Assembly (NCBI RefSeq): GCF_009712425.2
Contig: NZ_VCJR02000001.1
Span: 186,001 to 250,000, forward strand
Source: Aquisalinus luteolus
GTDB lineage: Bacteria > Pseudomonadota > Alphaproteobacteria > Caulobacterales > Parvularculaceae
Length of the DNA: 64,000 nucleotides
Direction of reading: 5' to 3'
Numbering within the stretch: position 1 is the stretch's first letter; each line of letters opens with the position of its first letter. The translations under genes and the position numbers were made by a program. The notes beneath the pieces are model-generated. The model had not been told where the DNA came from. It was given only the letters and a program-made list of their open reading frames with translations, and made no database searches. Positions 16,633 through 25,776 of the stretch are shown one piece after another.

Positions 16633-18897
16633 ATGTCTGGTTACAATCTGAAATTACTGCTTGCCGGTGCTGCGGCCATTGCCTTGACGGCACCGGCCTA
16701 TGCCCAAACCGAGGAGGCTCCTGCGGAAGAAGAGAGCTGCCGGGATGCTTCCAATGAGAGATGCGACGTTCTTGTCGTGACGGTACAAAAGCGCGAACAG
16801 GGGCTGCTTGATATTCCCCAATCGGTCAGCGTGGTCGGCGGTGAAACGCTGGAACGCCTGAACGCCACGAATTTCCAGGACTATATCGCCCTCGTTCCCG
16901 GCCTGCAGCTTGAGCAGAGCACGCCGGGTGTGGGCCGCCTGATCCTGCGCGGCGTGAACACCGGTGGCGTTGCCTCCACGGTGTCCACCTATATCGACGA
17001 GACGCCGTTCGGCTCCAGCTCCGGTCTCGTCAATGGTGCGATCCTGGCAGGCGATTTCGATACGTTCGATGTCGAGCGAATCGAGGTGCTGCGCGGGCCG
17101 CAGGGGTCGCTCTATGGCGCCAACTCCTTGAGTGGCGTGTTGAAATTCGTCACAGCCGAACCGTCGACTGAAGGCTTCATGGCCAAGGTCCGGGCAGGTG
17201 TTGAAAGCGTCGATGGCGGGGAGACAGGCTATTCTACAGCCGGTGTCGTCAATATTCCGCTCAGTGACAATCTGGCCGTGCGCGGCAGCGGGTTCTACCG
17301 CGAGATTCCGGGCTTCATCGACTCTGTCGGGAATTTTGGATCTGATATGGCTGAAGATATCAACGGGACGACGTCATCCGGGGCGCGAGTATCGCTGCTC
17401 TATACGCCGAGCGATGTGCTGTCGATCCGTCTTTCTGCGATTGCGCAGGATCTGGAAACGGAAGAGGGAACGACGATCAATGTCGACTCTGAAACTCTCG
17501 AGCCGATTGATGGCGACCTGACGCGGGGCAGATTTACCGATGCAACCAATGACGTTGAGTATCGTGTCTATAATGGCACGGTCGATTGGGATCTCGGCTT
17601 TGGGGAGCTGACGTCTTCCACCAGTTACTCGACGCTGGAACAGACGATCTATTCCGATTTCGATACATTCGCTTACGGACCATTGATCTCCAGCATCCTG
17701 TCGCTGCCACCTATCGAGATCAATCTCGACCAGGAAACTAACAACGAGAAGTTCACACAGGAAGTGCGTGTTGCCTCCAGCGGGGAAGGCTTCGACTGGC
17801 TGATCGGTGGTTACTATACCAAGGAAGAGGGTGTCATTCACCAGCTGGTCCAGGCGGTCGAGCCTGGCACCGCGACGCCTGCCGGCATTCCGGTGCTGGC
17901 CGATCTTTCGATCACGTCCGACTATGAGGAATATGCTGCATTCGGTAACGTCACCTTCTATCTCAGTGACCGGTTCGATGTGACGCTTGGCGGGCGCCTC
18001 AGCCAGAACGAGCAGGGCGCCATCCAGATCACTGACGGTTTGCCGGGGCTGTTCGTTGCCGGGTTTGAAGAGCTGCCTGAAGTGTCCTCCGACGAGAGTG
18101 TCTTCACCTACTCGATTGCACCACGTTACGAGATAAACGATCAGGTGACGGCCTATGCACGCGTCGCAACGGGCTATCGCCCCGGTGGTCCCAATATCCT
18201 GCCACCTGATGTGCCGGCAGATACACCGCGTACATACGAGTCCGACTCCACCACCAACTACGAGGCTGGCATCAAGGCGGAACTGGACAACGTCACCTTC
18301 GATGCAGCGGTCTTCTATATCGACTGGACGGATGTGCAGCTGCTGGCTGTTATCAACGACTTCGGCCTGAATACCAATGGCGGCGGCGCGACCAGCAAGG
18401 GTATCGAATTTGCCACGAACTGGACGCCGCTGGACGGGCTCAGCCTTTCTGTCAATGGTGCCTTCACCGACACCGAGCTGACGGAAGATACTGATCCGCT
18501 GGCTGTCGGTGGCGAAGAGGGCGACTCCCTGCCATTCACACCGGAGGTGACACTTGCGCTCAATGGCGACTATCAATGGCCGCTGTCGCCTCAGGTGACG
18601 GCCTTCGTCGGGGCGACACTGAGTTATCAATCGGAGATGGAAGGCAATTATGTCTCCGCACCGACGGCACAGGCGTTCGGTTTTGGCCGCCGCACACTGC
18701 CGGATTACGAGACGCTGGACCTGAGGGCCGGGCTCTTGTTCGATAATTATTCGATCGACGTCTATGTCGATAACGCTACAAACTCGGAAGGCCTGACCAA
18801 TGGCGGTAACCCGTCGACCACTGCCCCTCCGGGCATCAGTAATGCCGGTGTCATCCGTCCACGCACGATCGGGGCGACACTGACGGCACGGTTCTGA
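16633..18897 (+). CDS. TonB-dependent outer membrane receptor
   Basis: A 754-residue receptor with signal peptide (cleavage near AYAQ), a plug domain (VTVQKREQGLLDIPQSV, LRGVNTGG, VERIEVLRGPQGSLYGANSLSG) and a 22-strand-type barrel ending in the aromatic residue F (ATLTARF). The sequence class is the large sphingomonad/caulobacter type, active in TonB-driven uptake of siderophores, sugars or peptides. Its promoter carries the operator-like element shared with the D-amino-acid operon and with the serine hydrolase/GntR pair, so the likely cargo is a peptide or a D-amino-acid-containing compound. That cargo is inferred from context. A short C-x8-C segment lies just after the signal peptide. Confidence 0.88.
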   Translation: MSGYNLKLLLAGAAAIALTAPAYAQTEEAPAEEESCRDASNERCDVLVVTVQKREQGLLDIPQSVSVVGGETLERLNATNFQDYIALVPGLQLEQSTPGVGRLILRGVNTGGVASTVSTYIDETPFGSSSGLVNGAILAGDFDTFDVERIEVLRGPQGSLYGANSLSGVLKFVTAEPSTEGFMAKVRAGVESVDGGETGYSTAGVVNIPLSDNLAVRGSGFYREIPGFIDSVGNFGSDMAEDINGTTSSGARVSLLYTPSDVLSIRLSAIAQDLETEEGTTINVDSETLEPIDGDLTRGRFTDATNDVEYRVYNGTVDWDLGFGELTSSTSYSTLEQTIYSDFDTFAYGPLISSILSLPPIEINLDQETNNEKFTQEVRVASSGEGFDWLIGGYYTKEEGVIHQLVQAVEPGTATPAGIPVLADLSITSDYEEYAAFGNVTFYLSDRFDVTLGGRLSQNEQGAIQITDGLPGLFVAGFEELPEVSSDESVFTYSIAPRYEINDQVTAYARVATGYRPGGPNILPPDVPADTPRTYESDSTTNYEAGIKAELDNVTFDAAVFYIDWTDVQLLAVINDFGLNTNGGGATSKGIEFATNWTPLDGLSLSVNGAFTDTELTEDTDPLAVGGEEGDSLPFTPEVTLALNGDYQWPLSPQVTAFVGATLSYQSEMEGNYVSAPTAQAFGFGRRTLPDYETLDLRAGLLFDNYSIDVYVDNATNSEGLTNGGNPSTTAPPGISNAGVIRPRTIGATLTARF

Positions 18898-19006
18898 CGC
18901 TACTGCGCAGAGAGTGACGACAATACCGGGATCGGGGGATGCCTTGTGGCTTCGCCTGATCCCTTCGTAATAGAGGGCGTAGATAGAGGAAGGTAAGGCG
19001 AGGCTT

Positions 19007-21013
19007 ATGAATATGATGAGACATGCTGTCGCCGGCATTGCAGCCGCACTGGTCGGCTTTGGATTGACTACGGTACTCGCTCAGGATCCAATGGTGGACC
19101 CTGTATCGGACCTGCCGGCTGAGGCGGTGATGGAAGACGTTCTTCCTGCCGCGCAGGAACCTGCCCCTGTTTCGCTCGATCCCGGTACCGGCGTTCTGAC
19201 AAAGTCGGATGTCGATACATGGCTTGATGGCTTCATGCCCTATGCCCTGAAGGATGGCGGTATCGTCGGTGCGGTTGTCACAGTGGTTGCCGATGGTGAA
19301 ATCCTGACCTCCCGTGGTTTCGGCTATGCCGATATTGAAAACGGCGTGAAGGTCGACGGCGATGCAACACTGTTCCGGCCGGGTTCCGTGTCCAAACTTT
19401 TTACCTGGACGGCAATCATGCAGCTGGTGGAACAGGGGCAGGTCGACCTGGACGAACCGGTTGCGACCTATATCGATTACGACATCCCGAACGATTTCGA
19501 CACACCGATCACGGTACGCCACCTTCTGACGCATACGGCGGGCTTTGAGGAAGTGGTCAAGAACCTGATTCTTGAAGACGAAGAAATGTTCATGTCGCTC
19601 GAAGACTATCTGAAAAGCGCCGTACCCGGTGTCGTGTTTGAGCCGGGTACGATCCCCGCCTATTCGAACTACGCAACCGGTCTTGCTGGCTACATCGTCG
19701 AGCGTGTCTCAGGCTTGTCGTTCGAGGCTTATGTGAATGAGAACATCTTCCAGCCCCTTGGTATGGAGAGCTCGACATTTGCCCAGCCGCTGCCCGAAGA
19801 GTTCCAGGCCAACATGTCTGTTGGCTATACCAATGCGGCCGATGGCACAGCGCAAGGATATGAGTTGATCCCGGCTGGCCCGGCGGGCTCCCTCGCCGCG
19901 TCAGGCTCTGATATGGGTCGGTTCATGATCGCCCATCTGAACGAAGGTGGTCCGCTGTTGCAGCCGGAAACCTCTCGGCAGATGCTGGAAACTCTCGACC
20001 AGAAAACCCCGCCGCTCAACGCCATGGCGCTCGGCTTCTTTGAGCAGAATATTCGTGGACTGCGCAGCCTCGGTCATGCGGGGGATACGATGTATTTCCA
20101 TTCCAACCTGGCGCTGTTCCTCGATAAGGATGTTGGTATCTATGTTTCGGTGAACAGTTCCGGCGAGGGCGCTTCTCCCATCCGTCTGGAGGTCGTGAAT
20201 GAGTTTGCCATGCGCTACTTCCCCGAGGCTCGCGGCGAGCTGCCACCACGTCTCGATACGGCGGCCGAGCATGGCGCGAAGGTTGCTGGCGTTTACGAGA
20301 CGTCGCGGGCAGGTATCACGAACTTCATTGCCCTGTTACGGTTTCAAGGTCAGCTGACGGTCGCTCTCGATGCCGATAACGACCTGACCTTCCCGTTCAT
20401 GGGCGGACAGGCCGTCTGGCGCGAGGTCGAGCCATGGGTCTGGCAAAAGGAAGACAGCTATGAACGCCTGTCGGTAAGGCTGGATGATGACGGCAATGTC
20501 GAGATCCTGGCGTTCGAGTTCATCTCTCCGTTTACGGTCTATACGCCGGTACCGGCATGGAAGTCCTCGGCACTTCTCAATCCGCTGATCATGCTGGCGC
20601 TTGGTATTATCCTGCTGACGCTGCTGTTCTGGCCGGTGCGGGCGGTCGTCCGCTGGCGCTATGGCAGCACTTTCCCTCTGTCCGGCAAAGAGGCGCTGAG
20701 TTATCGCCTCGTTCGGCTCGGAACCGTATTTGTCGTCGTCTGGATGGTCCTGTGGCTATGGGCCTTCATGACCCTGACTAGCGATCTGACGGCATTGTCG
20801 GATTCCTTTACGGTCCAGCTACGCATGGCACAACTCAGCCAGCTGCTTCTCTATGCAGGGCTTGCCATCTCGCTGTGGAACGTGGCGACGGTCTGGACCA
20901 GCAAGAGCAGCTGGTTTGCCAGGCTTTGGAGCGTCCTGCTGCCGGTCGCCTTCGTGATCTTCATCTGGTTTGCTGCCGTCAATGGCATGCTGACTTTCAG
21001 GGCAGATTTCTGA
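19007..21013 (+). CDS. Serine hydrolase (beta-lactamase/PBP fold) with C-terminal membrane helices
   Basis: A 668-residue exported enzyme. Signal peptide to about residue 26; beta-lactamase/D-aminopeptidase-type domain with nucleophile motif S127-V-S-K130 and second motif Y219-S-N. A lipocalin-like segment follows, then three to four transmembrane helices near the C-terminus, beginning about residue 525 (LIMLALGIILL) and again at VFVVVWMVLWLWAF. The family (class C beta-lactamase-like) includes D-aminopeptidases, esterases and penicillin-binding proteins. In this locus cleavage of D-amino-acid peptides at the membrane is a reasonable guess. It lies 109 bases after the TonB-dependent receptor on the same strand and is followed by a terminator. 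Confidence 0.83.
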   Translation: MNMMRHAVAGIAAALVGFGLTTVLAQDPMVDPVSDLPAEAVMEDVLPAAQEPAPVSLDPGTGVLTKSDVDTWLDGFMPYALKDGGIVGAVVTVVADGEILTSRGFGYADIENGVKVDGDATLFRPGSVSKLFTWTAIMQLVEQGQVDLDEPVATYIDYDIPNDFDTPITVRHLLTHTAGFEEVVKNLILEDEEMFMSLEDYLKSAVPGVVFEPGTIPAYSNYATGLAGYIVERVSGLSFEAYVNENIFQPLGMESSTFAQPLPEEFQANMSVGYTNAADGTAQGYELIPAGPAGSLAASGSDMGRFMIAHLNEGGPLLQPETSRQMLETLDQKTPPLNAMALGFFEQNIRGLRSLGHAGDTMYFHSNLALFLDKDVGIYVSVNSSGEGASPIRLEVVNEFAMRYFPEARGELPPRLDTAAEHGAKVAGVYETSRAGITNFIALLRFQGQLTVALDADNDLTFPFMGGQAVWREVEPWVWQKEDSYERLSVRLDDDGNVEILAFEFISPFTVYTPVPAWKSSALLNPLIMLALGIILLTLLFWPVRAVVRWRYGSTFPLSGKEALSYRLVRLGTVFVVVWMVLWLWAFMTLTSDLTALSDSFTVQLRMAQLSQLLLYAGLAISLWNVATVWTSKSSWFARLWSVLLPVAFVIFIWFAAVNGMLTFRADF

Positions 21014-21017
21014 CACT

Positions 21018-21044
21018 AAAAAGCCCCGGCGGTCATGCCGGGGC
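21018..21044 (-). terminator. Terminator for the minus-strand serine hydrolase
   Basis: Stem GCCCCGGC / GCCGGGGC (21023-21030 with 21037-21044) with a six-base loop. Read on the minus strand it is followed by five T residues. It lies beyond the plus-strand gene's stop, so minus transcripts run past the facing terminator before ending here. Confidence 0.75.
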
Positions 21045-21080
21045 CTGAAATTTCCATCGGTTCTGTTCACCCATGGACTT

Positions 21081-21114
21081 CCGCCCGGCACCTGACAATG
21101 CCGGGCGGTTTTTT
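21081..21114 (+). terminator. Terminator for the plus-strand serine hydrolase
   Basis: Nine-base stem CCGCCCGGC / GCCGGGCGG with a ten-base loop followed by six T residues, lying next to the stop codon of the convergent gene. Confidence 0.85.
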
Positions 21115-21115
21115 A

Positions 21116-22675
21116 TTACTCCGTACGGGTAAAGTCGAGATCGTGGAAATCGAAGGAGAAATCAGTGGTCGAGGAGACCGCCTCCATCGTCATGCCTGTC
21201 ACAGCATCGCCCTCTACCTCAAACATTACATAAGCATCGGCGTTCAATGTGCTGTCCGGCCAGCGGGCGACAAACTTGTCTGCGGCAACCGGTATCAGGG
21301 CTGTGTCCAGCACTTCCGACCGGCCCATGTCCAGATAAAGCGCGCCATCCTTCATCGAGACTGTCGAGGTGCCATACCACGGGTCTTCATAGGTGCCGGT
21401 ATAGGCCGTCAGCTCACGGACCGGTTCGAAGGTATCTTCGTTCTCGACGTCCTTGGCGTTGTCGCTGACAGAGGTCTGGATGTAATTATCATAGAAGGCA
21501 CCAATCGCCTCGATCCATCTGGCATCATCTTCCGGCGCGATCGTATCGCTGAGGATCTGCAGGGCGAGCGAACTGATGCCCGGCACGTAATCGTTCGCCA
21601 TGACGAAGACGGCGATATCCTCTTCAGGCACCAGGGCGAAATGGGCAACGGAGCCGAGCACCCCGCCGCCATGGCTTATCATCTTCTCGCCGTGAATATC
21701 CGTCAGCGACCAGCCGAGCGCATATTGTGAGAAATTGCTGCCGCCCTGCTCAGCATAGATCGGGTTGACATTGGTGATGGTCACGCCCGACCAGACTTCC
21801 TGCAACTGCTCGTCTGACAGCAGCTTTTCGCCGTCGGCGGTTGTCGCCTCGTTCAGCCAGAACTGCGCCCATTTGGCGAGATCTGTGATGGAGCAGCTGA
21901 GCCCGCCTGCCGGTGCCGACAGGTCGGACAGCACATAGCGTGGATCGACCGGTTTCGGTGTCGGTTCGCCCGGCGTGCGCATGTGCTGGGTGATCGAGTT
22001 TTCCGCGGCTGCCCCTTTGGAGGGCAGGGCTTCGCAGTCGTCCATGCCGACCTGTGAGAAGATCCGCTCCCGGATCACCTGGTCCCATGGCTTGCCTTCG
22101 ATGCGTGACAGGACTTCGCCCGCCAGAATATAAAGCAGGTTGTCATAGGCGTAGTCGGCGCGGAAGCTGGTCGATGGCGGGATCGTGCGCAAGACGGCGA
22201 GGATGCTGTCGATATCCGGGTCGCCATCAGGCACGAACAGAAGGTCACCGGCACCGAGCGGCAGGCCGGAGCGATGGGTCACCAGATCCCTGATGGTGAA
22301 TTCCCGCGTGATATAGGGATCGGACATCTCGAAATCCGGGATGAAGTCCTTGACCGGATCGTCCCAGCCAACCGTGCCTTCATCGACCAGCATGGCGAAT
22401 GCCGTGGTGGTGAAGGCCTTGCCGATGGAGCCGAAGGGAAACAGCGTTTCCTGGTCTATCGCCTCGCCGGTGGTGATATCGCGGACACCATACGTCTCCT
22501 GGTACAGGACCTCGTCGCCGTTTACGACTGTCACTGCAAGGCCCGTCAGGCCCAGCGCTTCGATCGCTTCCTGCGCCCGTGTTTCATAGTCCGGTGAAAT
22601 ACTTGCTTCCTGGCCGGAGGCCACGGTGGCGTAACAGGCCATGCAGGCCGACAAGAGCAAATGTCCTGGTTTCAT
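21116..22675 (-). CDS. Serine hydrolase (beta-lactamase family), periplasmic
   Basis: A 519-residue enzyme. The start at 22675 is preceded by GGAGGGA and gives a normal signal peptide (cleavage near ASGQ); a longer frame from 22798 is unlikely. The SxxK motif is GSIGK, the second motif is a YDN, and an HGG near residue 340 (MISHGGGVLGS) fits the third motif. A C-terminal beta-rich domain follows. The family covers D-aminopeptidase and PBP-like hydrolases. It is divergent from a GntR-type regulator, and operator-like site C lies between them, so control by that regulator is probable. It is unlike the 19007-21013 hydrolase in lacking C-terminal membrane helices. Confidence 0.85.
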   Translation of the reverse strand: MKPGHLLLSACMACYATVASGQEASISPDYETRAQEAIEALGLTGLAVTVVNGDEVLYQETYGVRDITTGEAIDQETLFPFGSIGKAFTTTAFAMLVDEGTVGWDDPVKDFIPDFEMSDPYITREFTIRDLVTHRSGLPLGAGDLLFVPDGDPDIDSILAVLRTIPPSTSFRADYAYDNLLYILAGEVLSRIEGKPWDQVIRERIFSQVGMDDCEALPSKGAAAENSITQHMRTPGEPTPKPVDPRYVLSDLSAPAGGLSCSITDLAKWAQFWLNEATTADGEKLLSDEQLQEVWSGVTITNVNPIYAEQGGSNFSQYALGWSLTDIHGEKMISHGGGVLGSVAHFALVPEEDIAVFVMANDYVPGISSLALQILSDTIAPEDDARWIEAIGAFYDNYIQTSVSDNAKDVENEDTFEPVRELTAYTGTYEDPWYGTSTVSMKDGALYLDMGRSEVLDTALIPVAADKFVARWPDSTLNADAYVMFEVEGDAVTGMTMEAVSSTTDFSFDFHDLDFTRTE

Positions 22676-22746
22676 GATGATTTCCCTCCGGTTAACCCGT
22701 CCTGCGACGGGGAAAGAACACAGTGTTCTTTCGTATTTAACCATAC

Positions 22747-22760
22747 ATAACAGCCTTATT
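22747..22760 (-). promoter_or_regulatory. Operator-like element AATAAGGCTGTTAT (site C)
   Basis: On the minus strand this is a 14-of-14 match to site A at 10356-10369. It lies in the divergent region between the serine hydrolase (start 22675) and the GntR-family regulator gene (start 22855), where one site could control both. Its ends form a short dyad (ATAA ... TTAT). Confidence 0.62.
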
Positions 22761-22854
22761 ATAGAGCAAGGCATCCATAATTTCTTCTTTCTGGACACGA
22801 AATCAGATTCTGATCACATTAAGCGTCTCAAAAACAATAAGGGCGAAGCCGGAA

Positions 22855-23559
22855 ATGACAGGAAAAGGCGTAAACGGATCGGACTCTGCGGCGGCCTATG
22901 AAATACTCATGGATGCCATCGTCACCCAGCGGCTGGAGCCGAGCCAGAAGGTTTCCGAAAACATTCTGACCGACATGTTCGACATCAGCCGCACCATGGC
23001 ACGCAATATCATGGAGCAGCTGACGGTCCAGCAATTCCTGGTGTCGCTGTCGCCGCGTGTGACGCGCGTTGCGCCGCTGACGCTGATCGATGTGAAGCAG
23101 AACTTTGCCATGCGGAAGATCCTGCAGCCGGCCATCTTTTCCATGGCCACTCCCCAGATCGACCATGAGGAGATCGCCCATCTGAACGAGGCCGTGTCGC
23201 ACAAGGGTCCGATCGATGACGATGAAACCGCGCTGCGCCTGTTGAAGGCGAACAAGGAATTCAACGTATACGTCGCACAAAAGGTGAATTACCCGTTGCT
23301 GATCCAGTGGGTGCGCCAGCTGGAAGACACGACGATGCGCATCTACTGGCTTTATATCAAGATGATGCGGGCAATGCCCTACACCTGGGATCACCAGCGT
23401 GAACTGGTCGAGGCGTTGCGTCAGGACAAGGCGGATGATGTGAAAAAACAGACCCTGACCATCCTGACGGCATCCGAAGAACGGGTGATGAAGGCGCTGT
23501 TCATGCACGACCAGCTTTATACGCAGGACCTTCGCTTGCCGACCGGAAAAAAGGACTAG
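22855..23559 (+). CDS. GntR-family regulator (FadR/FCD subgroup)
   Basis: A 234-residue protein. The N-terminal winged helix (AAYEILMDAIVTQRLEPSQKVSENILTDMFDISRTMARNIMEQL) has the spacing of the FadR subgroup but with TMARN where SPVRE or TPVRE is common. The C-terminal all-helical domain looks like an FCD effector domain, which often binds small organic or amino acids with a metal. It is divergent from a serine hydrolase across a region carrying operator-like site C, and its presumed regulon is the D-amino-acid operon, the TonB-dependent receptor and the hydrolase. It is convergent with nagA, 13 bases away. The effector may be D-glutamate or an N-acetyl derivative, which is a guess. Confidence 0.82.
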   Translation: MTGKGVNGSDSAAAYEILMDAIVTQRLEPSQKVSENILTDMFDISRTMARNIMEQLTVQQFLVSLSPRVTRVAPLTLIDVKQNFAMRKILQPAIFSMATPQIDHEEIAHLNEAVSHKGPIDDDETALRLLKANKEFNVYVAQKVNYPLLIQWVRQLEDTTMRIYWLYIKMMRAMPYTWDHQRELVEALRQDKADDVKKQTLTILTASEERVMKALFMHDQLYTQDLRLPTGKKD

Positions 23560-23572
23560 TTCGTAGGCGGTA

Positions 23573-24724
23573 TCAGGTGCCGACCGGTACGCCGTCTATC
23601 CAGGTTTCAAGGACATTCAGGTCTTCATCGACGGCGACGAAACTGGCCTTCTTGCCGGTCGCGATGGTGCCGACCTGCCGGGCGATACCGAGAAATGCCG
23701 CCGCGTTTGACGAAGCCATCCGCACCGCCTCGACCAGCCCGACCTCCTCAAAGGCCGCGCAATTGCGAACGGCGACGTCCATCGACAGGTCGGAGCCGGC
23801 GAGGGTACCCTCTGCGTTCACACAGACACCGTTCTGCACACGGATCGTGCGGCCTTGCAGGTCAAAAGTCTTTTCCTTGTCTGTGGGCATGCCGACAGTG
23901 GGCATGGCGTCGGTCACGAGGATATATTTCTCCAACGGTCTTGCGCGAAACGCGATACGCAGGATGGCAGGTGCGACATGGACATTGTCGATGATAAGCC
24001 CGGACCAGCAATGCTGGTCGTCGAGGGCGGTGCCGACGACCCCCGGTTCCCGCGCCGTGAAGGGCGACATGGCATTGAACAGATGGGTAAAGCCCGTCGC
24101 GCCATGGTCGATGGCCGCGCGGGTCATTGCATGATCGGCATTGGTATGGCCGAGGCTGACGATGATGCCCCGTTCAGTCAATTTCCGGATCAGGGCAGGA
24201 CTGACCTGTTCCGGTGCCACAGTCATCATTGTGACGCCATTGGTCAGGGGGGGGAGGACATCCAGCAGGTCTTCCTGCAGCACAAGGAACTTGTCCGGGT
24301 CATGGATACCCTTGCGGTCGCTGCTGAGGAAGGGGCCTTCCAGATGGATGCCGAGAACACCGGGCACGCCATCGGCAATGGCCTTCTCCGTTGCGGCAAG
24401 GGCGGCCGTAACCACGTCGAGGTCATCGCTGATCAGTGTCGGCAGGAAGCCTGTGGTCCCGAACTGGCGGTGCGCAGCACCGATCTGGCGGATCGTCTCT
24501 ACGCTTGGGGCATCGTTGAACAGGACGCCGCCGCCGCCATTGACCTGAATGTCGATGAAACCCGGCAAGAGCGTTGCTCCGAACAGGTCATGCCGCTCAA
24601 TACCGGGCGATAATTCGCCCTCAGGCAAAATTGCCGCGATGACACCATCCTCAACCAGAACCGCCATGCCGCTGAGAAACTCCCGGTCGGCGAGGATCGT
24701 GCCGTTGATCAGCGCCTGCATCAT
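23573..24724 (-). CDS. nagA: N-acetylglucosamine-6-phosphate deacetylase
   Basis: A 383-residue amidohydrolase-fold enzyme of typical length. Recognisable segments are GFIDIQVNGGGG, GIHLEGPFLS with E as metal ligand, SLGHTNAD, GFTHLFNAMSP and LVTDAMP (catalytic Asp). It removes acetate from GlcNAc-6-P in the cytoplasm after PTS uptake. Its start overlaps the stop of the SIS-type deaminase gene by four bases, so the two are translated as a coupled pair. Regulation is likely by the HutC-type regulator at 31482-32222 through the ATACCA sites before the upstream gene. Confidence 0.95.
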   Translation of the reverse strand: MMQALINGTILADREFLSGMAVLVEDGVIAAILPEGELSPGIERHDLFGATLLPGFIDIQVNGGGGVLFNDAPSVETIRQIGAAHRQFGTTGFLPTLISDDLDVVTAALAATEKAIADGVPGVLGIHLEGPFLSSDRKGIHDPDKFLVLQEDLLDVLPPLTNGVTMMTVAPEQVSPALIRKLTERGIIVSLGHTNADHAMTRAAIDHGATGFTHLFNAMSPFTAREPGVVGTALDDQHCWSGLIIDNVHVAPAILRIAFRARPLEKYILVTDAMPTVGMPTDKEKTFDLQGRTIRVQNGVCVNAEGTLAGSDLSMDVAVRNCAAFEEVGLVEAVRMASSNAAAFLGIARQVGTIATGKKASFVAVDEDLNVLETWIDGVPVGT

Positions 24725-25776
24725 ACCGTCTCCGTCACCTTTGACAGGTGGGGCGGTGCATCCGGGTGATGGCCGCGCAGGATGGAGAGCGTATTGGCCA
24801 TGCGATAGAAGCTCTGGATCATCACCATGGGCTCTATCGCCGGATCAGCCTTGATCGAGGGCAGGCTTGTGATCCCTTCGCCGCTGACGCCTGCCGCGAA
24901 AACGGTAGCACCATAGCCTGCAAGCCGCGTCAGCACGTCCCTCATCGCGCCCTGTGTCGCGTCGCGCTGCGACAGGGCGAGGATCGGATAGCCCTGCCGG
25001 ACCAGTGCCGCCGGGCCATGCAGAACTTCTGCGGCGCTATAGGCCTCTGCGTGAAGAGAGGATGTTTCCTTCAGTTTCAGCGCTGCCTCCCGCGCACAGC
25101 CATAGCCGATGCCGCGGCCAAGAACGAAGGTGCTGCCTGCCGGTTGCAGGGCCTTTGCGGCGGTCGACCAGTCAAGGTCCCATGCCTGTGCGAACTGCTC
25201 GGGCAGAAGCTCGAGCGATGCGGCCAGCGACTTGTCTTCCGACCACGCTGCAACGAGGCTTGCGAGCCCCGCAAGGGAAGCGAGATATGATTTCGTCGCG
25301 GCAACGCTTTTCTCGGCGCCGGCGCACAGGGGCAAGGTGGTATCGGCCATTGCGGCAAGCGGTGAGTTCTCGGCGTTGACAAGCGCGATCACATAGGCAC
25401 CGCCCGCCTTCAGCGTTTCGACCGATGCCAGCAGGTCCGGGCTCTGTCCTGACTGGGAGATGGCGATGCAGACAGTCCCCTTGGCCCTCAGGCTGTCGCC
25501 ATAGAGCGAGCAGACCGATGGGCCGACAGGGCTGACCGGTATGCCGAGGCGTGTCTCGATCAGGTATTTTCCGTACACTCCCGCATGGTCGGAGCTGCCA
25601 CGGGCGCAGGTGAACACAAGCGGCGGGTCAAGATCACGCAGCAGGCCGCCAAGCCGGCCTATTGTATCAGCGTTGCGTGCGAACTGCGCGCTGACGACGT
25701 GGGCGGTTTCACCTGCCTCCCGGTACATCAGGCTATTGCGGATCGAAGGATCGGTCTGTTCCAGGGGGAAAGTCAT
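24721..25776 (-). CDS. nagB2: Glucosamine-6-phosphate deaminase, SIS type (NagB-II)
   Basis: A 351-residue protein with two SIS domains: first ARGSSDHAG and AISQSGQSPD, second LGRGIGYGCAREAALKLKE. It resembles the isomerase half of GlmS without the glutaminase part. In nag loci of gamma- and alphaproteobacteria this type replaces the classical NagB and converts GlcN-6-P into fructose-6-P and ammonia. First gene of the minus-strand nagB2-nagA pair; it is divergent from the PTS genes. A second possible start is the methionine at residue 17. Symbol used descriptively. Confidence 0.88.
   Translation of the reverse strand: MTFPLEQTDPSIRNSLMYREAGETAHVVSAQFARNADTIGRLGGLLRDLDPPLVFTCARGSSDHAGVYGKYLIETRLGIPVSPVGPSVCSLYGDSLRAKGTVCIAISQSGQSPDLLASVETLKAGGAYVIALVNAENSPLAAMADTTLPLCAGAEKSVAATKSYLASLAGLASLVAAWSEDKSLAASLELLPEQFAQAWDLDWSTAAKALQPAGSTFVLGRGIGYGCAREAALKLKETSSLHAEAYSAAEVLHGPAALVRQGYPILALSQRDATQGAMRDVLTRLAGYGATVFAAGVSGEGITSLPSIKADPAIEPMVMIQSFYRMANTLSILRGHHPDAPPHLSKVTETV

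Noticed and set aside
17374-19038. A 554-codon minus-strand frame opposite the TonB-dependent receptor
   Set aside because: No start context or domain, and it overlaps a well-supported receptor gene almost completely.
22676-22798. N-terminal extension of the minus-strand serine hydrolase to 22798
   Set aside because: It would place a non-signal sequence before a good signal peptide and overlap operator-like site C; the start at 22675 has a strong ribosome site.
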